The translations under genes were made by a program, and so were the position numbers. Shown here piece after piece: positions 46,003 through 54,192 of a DNA stretch of 64,000 bases (positions within the stretch are counted from its first letter, which is position 1; each line of letters starts with the position of its first letter). Under the pieces are notes generated by a model. That model made no database searches and was not told the origin of the DNA. It saw only the letters and a program-made list of their open reading frames with translations. The DNA is taken from positions 62,001-126,000 of the forward strand of contig NZ_VFIA01000016.1 in the NCBI RefSeq assembly GCF_014282275.1, read 5' to 3'. Source of the stretch: Spirosoma utsteinense (GTDB taxonomy: Bacteria > Bacteroidota > Bacteroidia > Cytophagales > Spirosomataceae).

Positions 46003-46164
46003 GTTTACAAGCCCTGCCAGTGGTCCGATAGGACCCTGGTAGTGGCTTTATTTTGCTCAGCTACTACCAGACCGGAAAAAACGGGGGCGATAGGCCACCC
46101 TATTGGTTCAGCCACATTCAGCCACTACCAGGGTCCTACCGGACCACTGGCAGGGCTTGTAAAC
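46003..46164. repeat. Long-armed palindromic element, copy 2 (MITE-like)
   Basis: Arms of 45 bp (46003-46047 and 46120-46164) differ at one position. The arm core has the same words as copy 1 at 30007: CCCTGCCAGTGGTCC and AGGACCCTGGTAGTGG, with the intervening two bases changed. The 72-bp centre carries a degenerate AGCTACTACCAG piece, as if part of a further arm were inserted. No ORF of its own. It begins 1 bp after the stop of the DsbD-like gene and abuts the terminator at 46164. Confidence 0.85.
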
Positions 46165-46202
46165 AAGAAGCCCCGTCAATCTCGTTGGCGGGGCTTCTTG
46201 TT
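46164..46202. terminator. Bidirectional terminator between the DsbD-like and desaturase genes
   Basis: CAAGAAGCCCCG pairs with CGGGGCTTCTTG (46189-46200) and is followed by TTTG. It lies between two converging genes. Confidence 0.8.
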
Positions 46203-46215
46203 TGTGCCTGGTAGT

Positions 46216-47223
46216 CTAGGGAGTCTGTACCAACTCCATATCCGGCTTCGACTGGTCGGTGATAGCTACCCGGCCACGCTCTTTACGAACGATGCGCGAG
46301 TAAAGCGAAATCTCCTGGTCGAACAGGAAGCGGAAGAAAAGTCGTACGTAAGACGTATGAAATTTTAACGTATCGTAATATTCGGGTGCCGACTTTCTGA
46401 TGTCGGGTAGTCTGTTCCAGGGAATAGACGGGAAGTCGTGGTGTTCATTGTGAAAGCCAACATTCAGGTTAGGCCCGTTCATGCCGCCGTAGTAGCTGTA
46501 CGTTTCCTGTTCGGGATCGAGGGTGAGGTAGTGTTCCTGAATCCAGCGCGCTCCGAGTGGGTGAAGTCCCACCGAGAAGAAAAGACACAGGACCATAAAG
46601 ATCAGCGCCTTCCAGCCAAACAACGTTACAATCAGCACATCGAAAGCGAGTTGAACAACAAAATTGGCAATTACCCACTTGTCGACAACCGCCAGTTCCT
46701 TCATCCGAAGCGTGCGAACGCCCTGAAAGAGAGGAAATAGCAATAACCAGATGGCCTTACCAATCGCGTAATTGTTGATCAGTTTCGCTTCGTACCAATC
46801 GGGGAGGTCAGCATCCAACTCATGCACACCCTGAAACGCGTGGTGTTTGATATGAAAGTTTTTAAAGGTCAAGGCCGTTGGGAACACGGTGGGCAGGTTG
46901 GCAAAAATAGACGCCCAGGCATTGGCCGCCGGTTTGCGGAAGATCAGGTTGTGTGCTGCCTCGTGAATACAGACGAATAGCGTGTGAGCCGGGAAGGCAC
47001 CAATAAACCACGCAGCCGCTACAACGATCCACCACGATTGATCGCGGACAAGGTAAGCCATGCCCGTCATTAGTGTCACGCAGCCCAGGATGACCCAAAA
47101 CGTAGTCGGGTTCTTCTGCCCGATAAATTTCTTAATTTCCGGGTGAGCTTTCAGGATTTGTCGGGTACGGATGCGGTGTGGCTCAGGAGCCGTCGACCTA
47201 ACAAAATCAGTTAAAGTAGCCAT
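46216..47223 (-). CDS. Membrane fatty-acid desaturase closely resembling sphingolipid delta-4 desaturase (DEGS-type)
   Basis: 335 residues with about four to six membrane helices and three His boxes: H87-EAAH91, H124-IKHH128 and H258-NEHH262. The C-terminal block 'LNVGFHNEHHDFPSIPWNRL' and 'EYYDTL' with 'ISLYSRIVRKERG' matches the eukaryotic dihydroceramide delta-4 desaturase family (DEGS1) as I know it. The N-terminal 'RTRQILKAHPEIKK' also fits. It would insert a double bond into a sphingoid base or acyl chain using di-iron and O2. Many Bacteroidota make sphingolipids, so such a substrate is plausible, but no serine palmitoyltransferase gene is in the window. It lies convergent to the DsbD-like gene, with copy 2 of the palindrome between them. 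Confidence 0.88.
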   Translation of the reverse strand: MATLTDFVRSTAPEPHRIRTRQILKAHPEIKKFIGQKNPTTFWVILGCVTLMTGMAYLVRDQSWWIVVAAAWFIGAFPAHTLFVCIHEAAHNLIFRKPAANAWASIFANLPTVFPTALTFKNFHIKHHAFQGVHELDADLPDWYEAKLINNYAIGKAIWLLLFPLFQGVRTLRMKELAVVDKWVIANFVVQLAFDVLIVTLFGWKALIFMVLCLFFSVGLHPLGARWIQEHYLTLDPEQETYSYYGGMNGPNLNVGFHNEHHDFPSIPWNRLPDIRKSAPEYYDTLKFHTSYVRLFFRFLFDQEISLYSRIVRKERGRVAITDQSKPDMELVQTP

Positions 47224-47490
47224 AATGGATGTCGCCGTTATAAAAAGCGGTGAGTAAACAGAAGGTAAAACTACTGAAATTTCAGTTTTATCGCCTTATC
47301 ACATGGATGTGAATAGTATAATTTTAACCTATTTATCATGCAAAGGTCCTTTATTCAGAAAAGACCGTGTTTTCCAGGCAGAAGGGGCAGACGAATGGGC
47401 TGGTCCAATCCCTGGGCTGGCAAACAAGAAAGGCGAAGCCGATTGGCCCCGCCTTTACTGACTCAGGTTGATTCAACAAAAATATAGTGT
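47224..47490. other. Intergenic region between porin-like and desaturase genes
   Basis: About 270 bases with no gene. It holds a perfect 12-bp palindrome CTGAAATTTCAG at 47274-47285, about 50 bp upstream of the desaturase start (a possible operator), and a hairpin AAAGGCG...CGCCTTT at 47429-47456. No TAnnTTTG promoter was found for the desaturase. Confidence 0.5.
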
Positions 47491-47574
47491 AGCAAAGCAG
47501 GCGAAGAGGTGTTGGTATGTATAGGAAGGGTGGGATGCCTGATAGAGTACCACACCTACATCACCTGCTTTGCT
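47491..47574 (-). terminator. Long imperfect hairpin after the porin-like gene
   Basis: Arms of about 27 bp (47491-47517 and 47548-47574, beginning AGCAAAGCAGG) with a few mismatches enclose a 30-nt loop. The right arm reaches the porin stop codon. On the minus strand it is followed by a T-rich stretch, fitting a terminator or 3'-end stabiliser. Confidence 0.6.
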
Positions 47575-48263
47575 TAATAACCAATAGGAAAGGAGTAGCC
47601 TATAGAAGCCGCGATACCCCGGTTGCGAACGTCGATATTCACGATGGGTACCTGCACCTGGCGGGTGAACCCATGGGTATAACGCCCTTCGATGAAGAAT
47701 TTACCCGCACCTGCATCCATGGCCAGACCCAGTCCACCAACAGCGCCGATGTCCCATCGATTCAGCATACCGCCGTAGTTGAGATCGACATCATAAGGCT
47801 GAGTCGAGAAAAACGCAGTGGCGCGCGTCCGGATGCGACCATCAAGCGCATATCCTACCGATGGACCGGCAATGAGGTAAGGCTGGATAGCGCCGTCGCT
47901 CAGGTTTACTTTGATTAGCAGGGGAATTTCTATGTTTTTGGACTGGTAGGCCACCCGGGCACCGATCGGCAGGTTAAAGCCGCCCAGGTTTATATCGAGG
48001 CCTTCCCGAACAACAAAGCCCTTTTGAACATACGCTGCTTCGGGGCGGAACGAGACGCGATCGCTCAGGGGAATATCCAGAAAGATAGCACCGGTAGGGC
48101 CAGCTGATGGGTGGAGACTAGGTGTCAGGTTACCCATGTAAGCAGGCTTGGAAACAAAGCCCCAGTTGCCACCACCCCGGATGCCAAGCTGAACCTGGGC
48201 AAAAGACGTTTGAGCAATCAACATACCCAACGCAGCGACACTGGCAAGCACAATACGTTTCAT
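47574..48263 (-). CDS. Porin-family outer membrane beta-barrel protein (PorT-like/OMP_b-brl)
   Basis: 229 residues from the ATG at 48263 (MKRIVLASVAALGML). A longer frame adds 76 residues with no signal character. A signal peptide ends at 'TSFAQ'. Then 'VQLGIRGGGNWGFVSKP' starts the beta-strand series and 'GYSFPIGY' closes it, typical of the outer-membrane beta-barrel family of Bacteroidota. 'FRPEAAYVQKGFVV' and 'EIPLLIKV' are characteristic strands. Specific function is unknown. It lies head-to-head with plsC, whose promoter is in the 275-bp gap. Confidence 0.9.
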   Translation of the reverse strand: MKRIVLASVAALGMLIAQTSFAQVQLGIRGGGNWGFVSKPAYMGNLTPSLHPSAGPTGAIFLDIPLSDRVSFRPEAAYVQKGFVVREGLDINLGGFNLPIGARVAYQSKNIEIPLLIKVNLSDGAIQPYLIAGPSVGYALDGRIRTRATAFFSTQPYDVDLNYGGMLNRWDIGAVGGLGLAMDAGAGKFFIEGRYTHGFTRQVQVPIVNIDVRNRGIAASIGYSFPIGY

Positions 48264-48481
48264 GACTGTAAGCGAGAAAAGGTTAATAAAGTGAACATGA
48301 ACTTGGTTGTGTAGAGTCGTTCGATAGGTAGCCTGTTGTGTGTGATTTGGTGGTTTGACAGCGCTGTTTGGCGAAGGATTAATCGCCATGAAAAAAGATT
48401 TAACCACCTTGTTTTGCGTAATTCTGTTTACAGGGAGTTTGGCAAGGCGTTTTCCTTGCTGGTCAGTCACTTGCGTTTTTG

Positions 48482-48512
48482 TTGAAAACATAGCAGCAGT
48501 CTTGTAACTTTA
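48482..48512 (+). promoter_or_regulatory. Predicted promoter of plsC-like gene
   Basis: TTG at 48482-48484, a 20-bp spacer, then TAACTTTA at 48505-48512 (one mismatch to TAnnTTTG). It lies about 26 bp before the ATG, which would give a very short leader. Confidence 0.45.
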
Positions 48513-48538
48513 CCCATTACCTGCGACCCTAACCTATA

Positions 48539-49357
48539 ATGAAATACATTAAGCCAACTAAATTCAGCTACTTACCTAAGTTCCTGATGCCACTGGACGT
48601 ACTTGGACTACTGGAGCGCGATCCGTTCGGTAATTCGCTGCTAGTCAGGCGAATTATGATTGGTATAGTTGGTTGGTTAACCTACGCCCGCTACACGGTC
48701 GTGAACCGGATTCAGATTGAGGGCACCGAGAACCTGGAGAATCTGCCCATCAACAACGTCCTGTTCTTATCGAACCATCAGACGTATTTTGCCGACGTGA
48801 TCGCTTTTTTTCAGATATTCTGCGCCGTTAAGTGGGGATTTCAGAATACCATGCTGCCACCCGTATACCTGCTGGGTCCCCGGGCGCGGCAGTATTATGT
48901 GGCTGCATCAGAAACGATGAGCAAAGGCATTATTCCCCGATTTTTTGCGCTGGGCGGGGCGCTAACCATCGAGCGCTCCTGGCGGGCCGAAGGGCGTGAG
49001 GTGAAGCGCGAGGTGGATACAAGTGCCAATGACAAGATTGCTCAGGCATTAGCCCATGGTTGGGTAGTTAGTTTCCCGCAGGGCACCACCAGCCCGTATG
49101 CCCCGGTTCGGAAGGGGACAGGCTACCTGATCAAGAACAACGAGCCAATCGTTATACCCGTTGTTATCAATGGTTTCCGGCGCGCTTTCGATAAAAAGGG
49201 GCTACGATTTAAAAAACGGAATACCCTGCTGACCGTTCGCTTCAAAGAACCGCTTCAGTTTGGCCCTGATGAAACCGTCGATGACATCGTTGCCAAAGTT
49301 CGGCACGCGATTGAGCAGGATGCCCCCACCTGGGTCAGGCAAAACCCGTCTGACTAA
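48539..49357 (+). CDS. PlsC-like 1-acylglycerol-phosphate acyltransferase family protein with variant motifs
   Basis: 272 residues of the lysophospholipid acyltransferase fold. The catalytic block reads 'FLSNHQTYFADVIAF': His80 and Asp86 are separated by five residues instead of the usual four (HX4D). The substrate block reads 'SFPQGTTSPYAPVRKGTGYL', where the classical motif has FPEGTRS, so Glu is Gln and Arg is Thr. The rest ('EPIVIPVVINGFRRAF') is regular. It may acylate a different acceptor such as a lyso-amino-lipid or sphingolipid-related molecule, but this is inference. There is no N-terminal signal. It sits near the sphingolipid-like desaturase and overlaps nothing. Confidence 0.85.
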   Translation: MKYIKPTKFSYLPKFLMPLDVLGLLERDPFGNSLLVRRIMIGIVGWLTYARYTVVNRIQIEGTENLENLPINNVLFLSNHQTYFADVIAFFQIFCAVKWGFQNTMLPPVYLLGPRARQYYVAASETMSKGIIPRFFALGGALTIERSWRAEGREVKREVDTSANDKIAQALAHGWVVSFPQGTTSPYAPVRKGTGYLIKNNEPIVIPVVINGFRRAFDKKGLRFKKRNTLLTVRFKEPLQFGPDETVDDIVAKVRHAIEQDAPTWVRQNPSD

Positions 49358-49361
49358 TCAC

Positions 49362-49892
49362 TTATCTATTGGTTGGCCAATGCCGGTATCGCTGGGCGGG
49401 AAGGCTGTCTGCGCCCAGGTCGAGTTTCACTGGCCGGATGCTGTACCGCTGTTTGCTGTCGATTGTGAGCGTCCCCCTGCGTTTTTCGGCTGTGGCGGTA
49501 AATGTGCCGAAATAGCTGCCCGTCTGCGCCCGCCCGGTCGTTAACACATTCTTTATCTGACGCCGATAGATAGCATAGCTTTTGACCGCAAACCGGTAAG
49601 CGCCGGGCTTGATGGGCATAAACCGGATGCGGTGGATGCTGCCATCGGACGAATCGCAGTAGCCGTCGACGCGTGAGGTATCATTAGTTTGACTGATAAA
49701 CATACCGGTTATCAGTACATCTTCAACAGGGTTTCCCGATTTTGCCGGCGGCATATTGACCGTAATTACCGCATAGTCAAATGTCTCGACGGCGTTGTGA
49801 TTAAGCGTGAACGAAGGCCGCTGAGCCAGCAGGAGCGTAGGCGTAGCGGCAAGGAGCAGGATGAACCTCAGGCAACAAAACGATTGACGCAT
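49362..49892 (-). CDS. Secreted DUF5060-only protein, possibly truncated
   Basis: 176 residues from the ATG at 49892. A longer frame from 50081 is unlikely because this ATG opens a clean signal peptide (FILLLAATPTLLLAQ). The sequence 'ETFDYAVITVNMPPAKSGNPVEDV' and 'SRVDGYCDSSDGSIHRIRFMPIKPGAYRFAV' is the DUF5060 Ig-like domain that normally precedes a glycoside-hydrolase-like catalytic domain. After 'KRRGTLTIDSKQRYSI' the homology stops, and the protein ends within 30 residues. No catalytic domain continues in another frame. It is either a relic or a free-standing binding domain. It ends 4 bp from the converging plsC-like gene. Confidence 0.7.
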   Translation of the reverse strand: MRQSFCCLRFILLLAATPTLLLAQRPSFTLNHNAVETFDYAVITVNMPPAKSGNPVEDVLITGMFISQTNDTSRVDGYCDSSDGSIHRIRFMPIKPGAYRFAVKSYAIYRRQIKNVLTTGRAQTGSYFGTFTATAEKRRGTLTIDSKQRYSIRPVKLDLGADSLPAQRYRHWPTNR

Positions 49893-49979
49893 AACAGTGA
49901 CCAGCCTTTGAGAAAAAACGTCCGGGAACAACGGCAAGGTAGATACTTTTTTAGGCCGACCTTCATAAAGCAGACTCCG

Positions 49980-49987
49980 TACCTTTG
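49980..49987 (+). promoter_or_regulatory. Possible -7 element of the J-domain gene
   Basis: TACCTTTG matches TAnnTTTG. A start point about 7 bp downstream would lie past the TTG at 49985 and near the ATG at 49997, which favours the ATG at 50015 as the protein start. No -33 TTG was found. Confidence 0.4.
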
Positions 49988-50014
49988 TTTTTAGTAATGA
50001 TCGCTTATCACCGC

Positions 50015-51097
50015 ATGGCAAAAACACAGGTTGTCCATATTCCAACTGCTTCACCGGATAAAACTCCGCTCTCAAAAGCACAAAACGAATTTAATCGGCT
50101 AACACAGAAGATTAGTGAGCTTGAAATCCAGCTGGGTGATTTTCGGGTATCGGCAACGAGTGTCCATCAACGCATCCGGGCCGAATACATACCGCTGCTC
50201 CGTGACTATAACGAGCAGCGGGCCAATCTGGTACGGCTGTTCGATCGGGCTTATAACCGGCCGGAGACGACTAAAGCGGAGCGCAGAAAACTGGCTGACC
50301 TGATTGTCGATATTGCTCATGATCTGATTGGCCAACACGGCATGGAAGAATTAAAGCCGATTCTGTCCAGCTACGATTCGGTGGATTTCGAGCCGGTAAC
50401 CGACGAGGAAGATAAGCTACAGGCGATGAAGGAAAAGCTGTCAGCCCAGTATGGCATCGAGTTCGATGAGCAGGCCGATGTGAGTACGCCGGAGAAGTTG
50501 AAGGCATACGTCGAAGCGCACTTACATAACCGGCAGCGCAGCGAACAACAGGAACAGCAGGCACGCGCCGATAGACCCCGGTCGGCAAAAAAACAGGCAC
50601 GTGATGCCAAACGCCAGCTGGAGGAACGGAATAGTACGAAAGCCGTTCGGACGATGTATATGGATCTGGTAAAAGCGTTTCACCCCGACCGGGAGCCCGA
50701 CGAGGCCGAAAAAGCCCGTAAAACGGCTATCATGCAGCATGTGACGGAAGCCTACGAGAAGAACGACCTCATGGCGCTGTTCCGCCTACAACTGGAGTAC
50801 AACCGCATTGATCAGGCCCACCTCGAACGGCTAGCTGAAGACCAGCTGCGTTATTACAACAAAATTCTGAAGCAGCAGGCCGACGAACTGTCCCAGGAAC
50901 TGCTTCGGCTACAGCAGGAACTGGCCGATATGCTCGGCAGGCCATTAACAGCCGTTGGCTCGTTACAGGGGTTGGAATTCAGTTTCAATAACGACGTTCG
51001 TGCGTTGAAACGAAGCGTTAAAGAGGTGAAGCGGGAAGTGAAAGAACTATCGAATCCGGCCTACCTGAAAGGCTGGCTGAAACTATACGGCCAGTAA
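50015..51097 (+). CDS. J-domain protein with long coiled coil
   Basis: 360 residues from the ATG at 50015 (MAKTQVVHIP). In-frame upstream starts exist at 49985 and 49997. An N-terminal coiled coil with repeated Gln/Glu/Leu/Arg (about 20-60), a charged middle and a Gln-rich stretch (about 170-190) lead to a partial J-domain with 'MDLVKAFHPDREPDEAEKARKTAIMQHVTEAYEKNDL': the HPD triad that activates Hsp70 is intact. A second coiled coil follows ('LEYNRIDQAHLERLAEDQLRYYNK'). Bacteroidota genomes carry such DnaJ-like proteins of uncertain client. It lies head-to-head with the DUF5060 gene. Confidence 0.85.
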   Translation: MAKTQVVHIPTASPDKTPLSKAQNEFNRLTQKISELEIQLGDFRVSATSVHQRIRAEYIPLLRDYNEQRANLVRLFDRAYNRPETTKAERRKLADLIVDIAHDLIGQHGMEELKPILSSYDSVDFEPVTDEEDKLQAMKEKLSAQYGIEFDEQADVSTPEKLKAYVEAHLHNRQRSEQQEQQARADRPRSAKKQARDAKRQLEERNSTKAVRTMYMDLVKAFHPDREPDEAEKARKTAIMQHVTEAYEKNDLMALFRLQLEYNRIDQAHLERLAEDQLRYYNKILKQQADELSQELLRLQQELADMLGRPLTAVGSLQGLEFSFNNDVRALKRSVKEVKREVKELSNPAYLKGWLKLYGQ

Positions 51098-51116
51098 TGG
51101 TATCGACCGGCCAAAT

Positions 51117-52517
51117 CTAGGCTGACCACTGCCCGGTATCTGAATCGCTGTTTATGCCTTTTCGCAGCCTTTGGCGGTAGTTGATTACTTCGAGTGTGCC
51201 AACAACAAGAACGATGCTGTACTCAAGAGCCGTAAGCCACAGATTTTCCTGATAAGGCTCTGTATGGTATGTAAAATACGACAGCGGAATCAGCGCCGAC
51301 CACACCAGCGGGTAGCGAAATGGGGTAAAGACCGAAGCCGCCAGTAAAGTTGTTACATACCAGGGGTGGACTGTTGTGGCGAAACTTAAATAAATCGTCA
51401 ATATGGCGAGCAACTGAACGGAAGCCGGAATCAGGCGCCAGCGAAACGCAATCCATAACGTACTTAGGAGTATCGTACCGGATAGCACAGCACCAATAAA
51501 TTTAATGGTGTTATAGCCCTTTATCCAGTACCCAACTGCGCGCATTATATAATAGAGGCTGGCATTGAACTCGAATTTCTGGAAGTACAGGTTGATACTG
51601 GAAAAAATATTGCGAGCGAGTTCCAGACTGGCAAACGGCGCGAACAGGGCCACCGTCAATACGCCCGTTAGCAGGGTGTAGATGATTCCCGGTTTCCAGC
51701 TGATACGCCGAATGATCAACGGCAACAGCAGGAGTGGCAGTAATTTCGTTCCAATGGCCAAAGCCAGTGCCCCCGCCGACAGCGCGAACCGGCCTTCCAG
51801 GAGCAGCCAGGTCGCCAGCAGGGTAAAGAAAATCATGACGGCTTCGAAATGTAAATTACCGGTCAGTTCCAGAATCACCACCGGATTTAAGCTGTACACA
51901 AAGGCCAGGTTAGGAGACAGGCTGAACCGACGCAGTAACTTTGCCAGTAACCAGATCGATCCCAGTTCGCTTACCACGATCGGCACCCGCAGCCATACCG
52001 CATTACCGGTCAAATTGGTTGGTGATAGCCAGGACGCCAGCCCAAACAAAGCTTGATTGAACGGCGGGTAAACCGTGAAGTAGTCGGGGGAGTTAAGTTG
52101 TCTGAACAGCCCTTGGTCTAACCCACAGGCCGCAGCAATGGGTGTGTCCAGTAATTGACTCGGGAGATATACATAAGGATTATACCCGTGTACCAGCAAT
52201 CGGCCGTCCCATATGAACCGGTACACATCGTCGGACAGTTGCGGCATTGCAAACAGCAGCAGCAGCCGGAATAAGATAGCCGATGCGAACAGAAAGCGAT
52301 AGGTGTCCTGCTCACCGAGCCGCCGGACTGTTCCGTTGTCTTTACCGTCGAGAGAGGGGAATACCGATCTATTCAGCATCCATACATAGCCAAAAAACAA
52401 CCCCGTGAGCAACCCGATCAACAGATCGAATTGCTCACGGGGGACGGCATAAGCCAGGATTACATAAATAGCGGCCGATCCAATCAGCCAAAAAATGCGG
52501 AGAATGAATGGGCTCAT
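51117..52517 (-). CDS. GT-C type polyprenyl-phosphate-sugar-dependent glycosyltransferase
   Basis: 466 residues with about ten to twelve membrane helices, the GT-C fold also seen in GT87 mannosyltransferases. The acidic motif 'LSDDVYRFIWDGRLLVHGYNPY' in the first extracytoplasmic loop is the likely catalytic site. 'DYFTVYPPFNQALF' also fits. Such enzymes use a lipid-linked donor on the outer face of the inner membrane. Donor and acceptor are unknown. Its start overlaps the stop of the upstream GT2 gene by 3-4 bp (TCAT on the plus strand), so the two are coupled. Confidence 0.85.
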   Translation of the reverse strand: MSPFILRIFWLIGSAAIYVILAYAVPREQFDLLIGLLTGLFFGYVWMLNRSVFPSLDGKDNGTVRRLGEQDTYRFLFASAILFRLLLLFAMPQLSDDVYRFIWDGRLLVHGYNPYVYLPSQLLDTPIAAACGLDQGLFRQLNSPDYFTVYPPFNQALFGLASWLSPTNLTGNAVWLRVPIVVSELGSIWLLAKLLRRFSLSPNLAFVYSLNPVVILELTGNLHFEAVMIFFTLLATWLLLEGRFALSAGALALAIGTKLLPLLLLPLIIRRISWKPGIIYTLLTGVLTVALFAPFASLELARNIFSSINLYFQKFEFNASLYYIMRAVGYWIKGYNTIKFIGAVLSGTILLSTLWIAFRWRLIPASVQLLAILTIYLSFATTVHPWYVTTLLAASVFTPFRYPLVWSALIPLSYFTYHTEPYQENLWLTALEYSIVLVVGTLEVINYRQRLRKGINSDSDTGQWSA

Positions 52518-54034
52518 GCGCTCACCGACCGCAACGGCGGGGAAGCCGTCTGTCGACTGGCTGGCCGTTGACCTGCGTGGACGAGCGAATATACAAATAC
52601 CATTCCGAACCCAACCATAAGCATGATGTGTAGAAAAAACATTCGGAAGTCGTGCACGTAAAAGGCCAGTACCAGCCCTCCCAGAAAATACAACGCCAGT
52701 AATCCTTCGGCAATCGCCAGCCAGCCTAATTGCCGGCTAACATACTTATTGGCATTCCAACTGTCGGTAGAGGCCGTGACGTTGAACTTGGGGGTTCGAA
52801 CAAAGGGCGTCTTACGGCCCATGTAACCTTCGATAACGGCGATGGTGTTGTGTAGCGACAAACCCATCATCAGCGACGAATACATAGGAAAGTACCAGGC
52901 TAATTTGGCCTTGTTCTCTTTTTCCAGCAGCCAGAACGGAATCCCGTAAAACGTAATCAGGATGAGCAGGTTCAGTTGAAACAGGTTAATGACGAAGAAT
53001 ACCCATTCCCATTCAGGGTGACGGCTGCGGATATAAATCAAAGGCACACTCATAAGGCCAAGAACCAGGACCAGGATGAAGGTGGCACTACTGAAGAGAT
53101 GATAAAACGCGTGGATTTTTACCGATAGCGACACGCCGGGTGTTCGAAGCACCTTTACGAATAGCTTACGGGCACATTCGGCTGCACCCTTCATCCAGCG
53201 GTATTGCTGGGATTTCAGGGCGTTCATCGCTACGGGCAACTCAGCCGGCGAACCAATGTCCTCGCGATAAACGAATTTCCAGCCTCGTAACTGCGCCCGG
53301 TAGCTCAGGTCGAGGTCTTCGGTAAGGGTGTCGCTCTGCCAGCCACCCGCGTCGGCAATGGCAACCTTGCGCCACACGCCCCCCGTACCGTTGAAATTGG
53401 CTAAAAATCCACCCGCATACCGGCCGCTCTGCTCAATAGTGAAGTGAGCGTTCAGGCCAAATGCCTGTAACTGGGTGATAAGCGAGAAGTCTTCGTTCAG
53501 GTGTTCCCAGCGGGTTTGTACGATGGCTACTTTGGGATCGCTGAAATGAGGTATGGTCTTAAGCAGAAAGTCGGGATCGGGCACAAAGTCAGCATCGAAA
53601 ATGGCGATGAACTCACCTTTGGCAAATTCCAGCCCATAGGCTAATGCGCCCGCTTTGAATCCTACCCGTTCCGGCCGCCGAACGTGCTCGATGTCCAGCC
53701 CCTGCCGTTTATACCTGGCTACTTTAGCCGCAATAATGGCTACCGTCTCGTCACTCGAATCGTCCAGGAGCTGAATATCGAGTTTTTCCCTCGGGTAGTT
53801 CAGTAAGGCAACGGCATCGATCAGTCGTTCAACAACGTAAAGCTCATTATAAACCGGTAGCTGTACCGTCACGCGCGGCAAGGTATGAGGGCTCATTTGG
53901 GCGACCGCAGCTACGGCCGCCTTGCGTTTTCGCTCCGTACGCAGGTAAACAATAATCAGGCTTAACTGACCGCAGTTGTAAAGAAACAAGAGCAGCAACG
54001 CCAGCCCGTACAGGATGAGAACTAGAATTTCCAT
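52514..54034 (-). CDS. GT2 cellulose-synthase-like membrane glycosyltransferase
   Basis: 506 residues. N-terminal membrane helix, then a GT2 catalytic domain with 'PRVTVQLPVYNELYVVERLI', 'LLDDSSDE', the donor-binding 'AIFDADFVPDPDFL', 'TEDLDLSYRAQLRGW' and the acceptor/processive motif Q-x-x-R-W in 'SQQYRWMKGAAE'. Several C-terminal helices follow. It would polymerise or transfer a sugar from a nucleotide donor. It is translationally coupled to the GT-C gene, and another GT2 lies 158 bp upstream. Confidence 0.9.
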   Translation of the reverse strand: MEILVLILYGLALLLLFLYNCGQLSLIIVYLRTERKRKAAVAAVAQMSPHTLPRVTVQLPVYNELYVVERLIDAVALLNYPREKLDIQLLDDSSDETVAIIAAKVARYKRQGLDIEHVRRPERVGFKAGALAYGLEFAKGEFIAIFDADFVPDPDFLLKTIPHFSDPKVAIVQTRWEHLNEDFSLITQLQAFGLNAHFTIEQSGRYAGGFLANFNGTGGVWRKVAIADAGGWQSDTLTEDLDLSYRAQLRGWKFVYREDIGSPAELPVAMNALKSQQYRWMKGAAECARKLFVKVLRTPGVSLSVKIHAFYHLFSSATFILVLVLGLMSVPLIYIRSRHPEWEWVFFVINLFQLNLLILITFYGIPFWLLEKENKAKLAWYFPMYSSLMMGLSLHNTIAVIEGYMGRKTPFVRTPKFNVTASTDSWNANKYVSRQLGWLAIAEGLLALYFLGGLVLAFYVHDFRMFFLHIMLMVGFGMVFVYSLVHAGQRPASRQTASPPLRSVSA

Positions 54035-54192
54035 GTTGATGAGAAAAAATCTCTTTACGTTGAGTTTTAAACCTGATCAATGGTTGAGTAAACTGTTAAC
54101 CAGGTATTGTATTGGGGTAATCGGTTGACCGGGCATCTACTGTCAATACGTGCACAGGACAAGGTGATCATAAGCTATTGACAATCTACCCG

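Noticed and set aside
47429..47456. AAAGGCG...CGCCTTT hairpin as a separate terminator
   Set aside because: It lies past the stronger hairpin at the end of the porin-like gene and has no gene of its own to serve; left as a note only.
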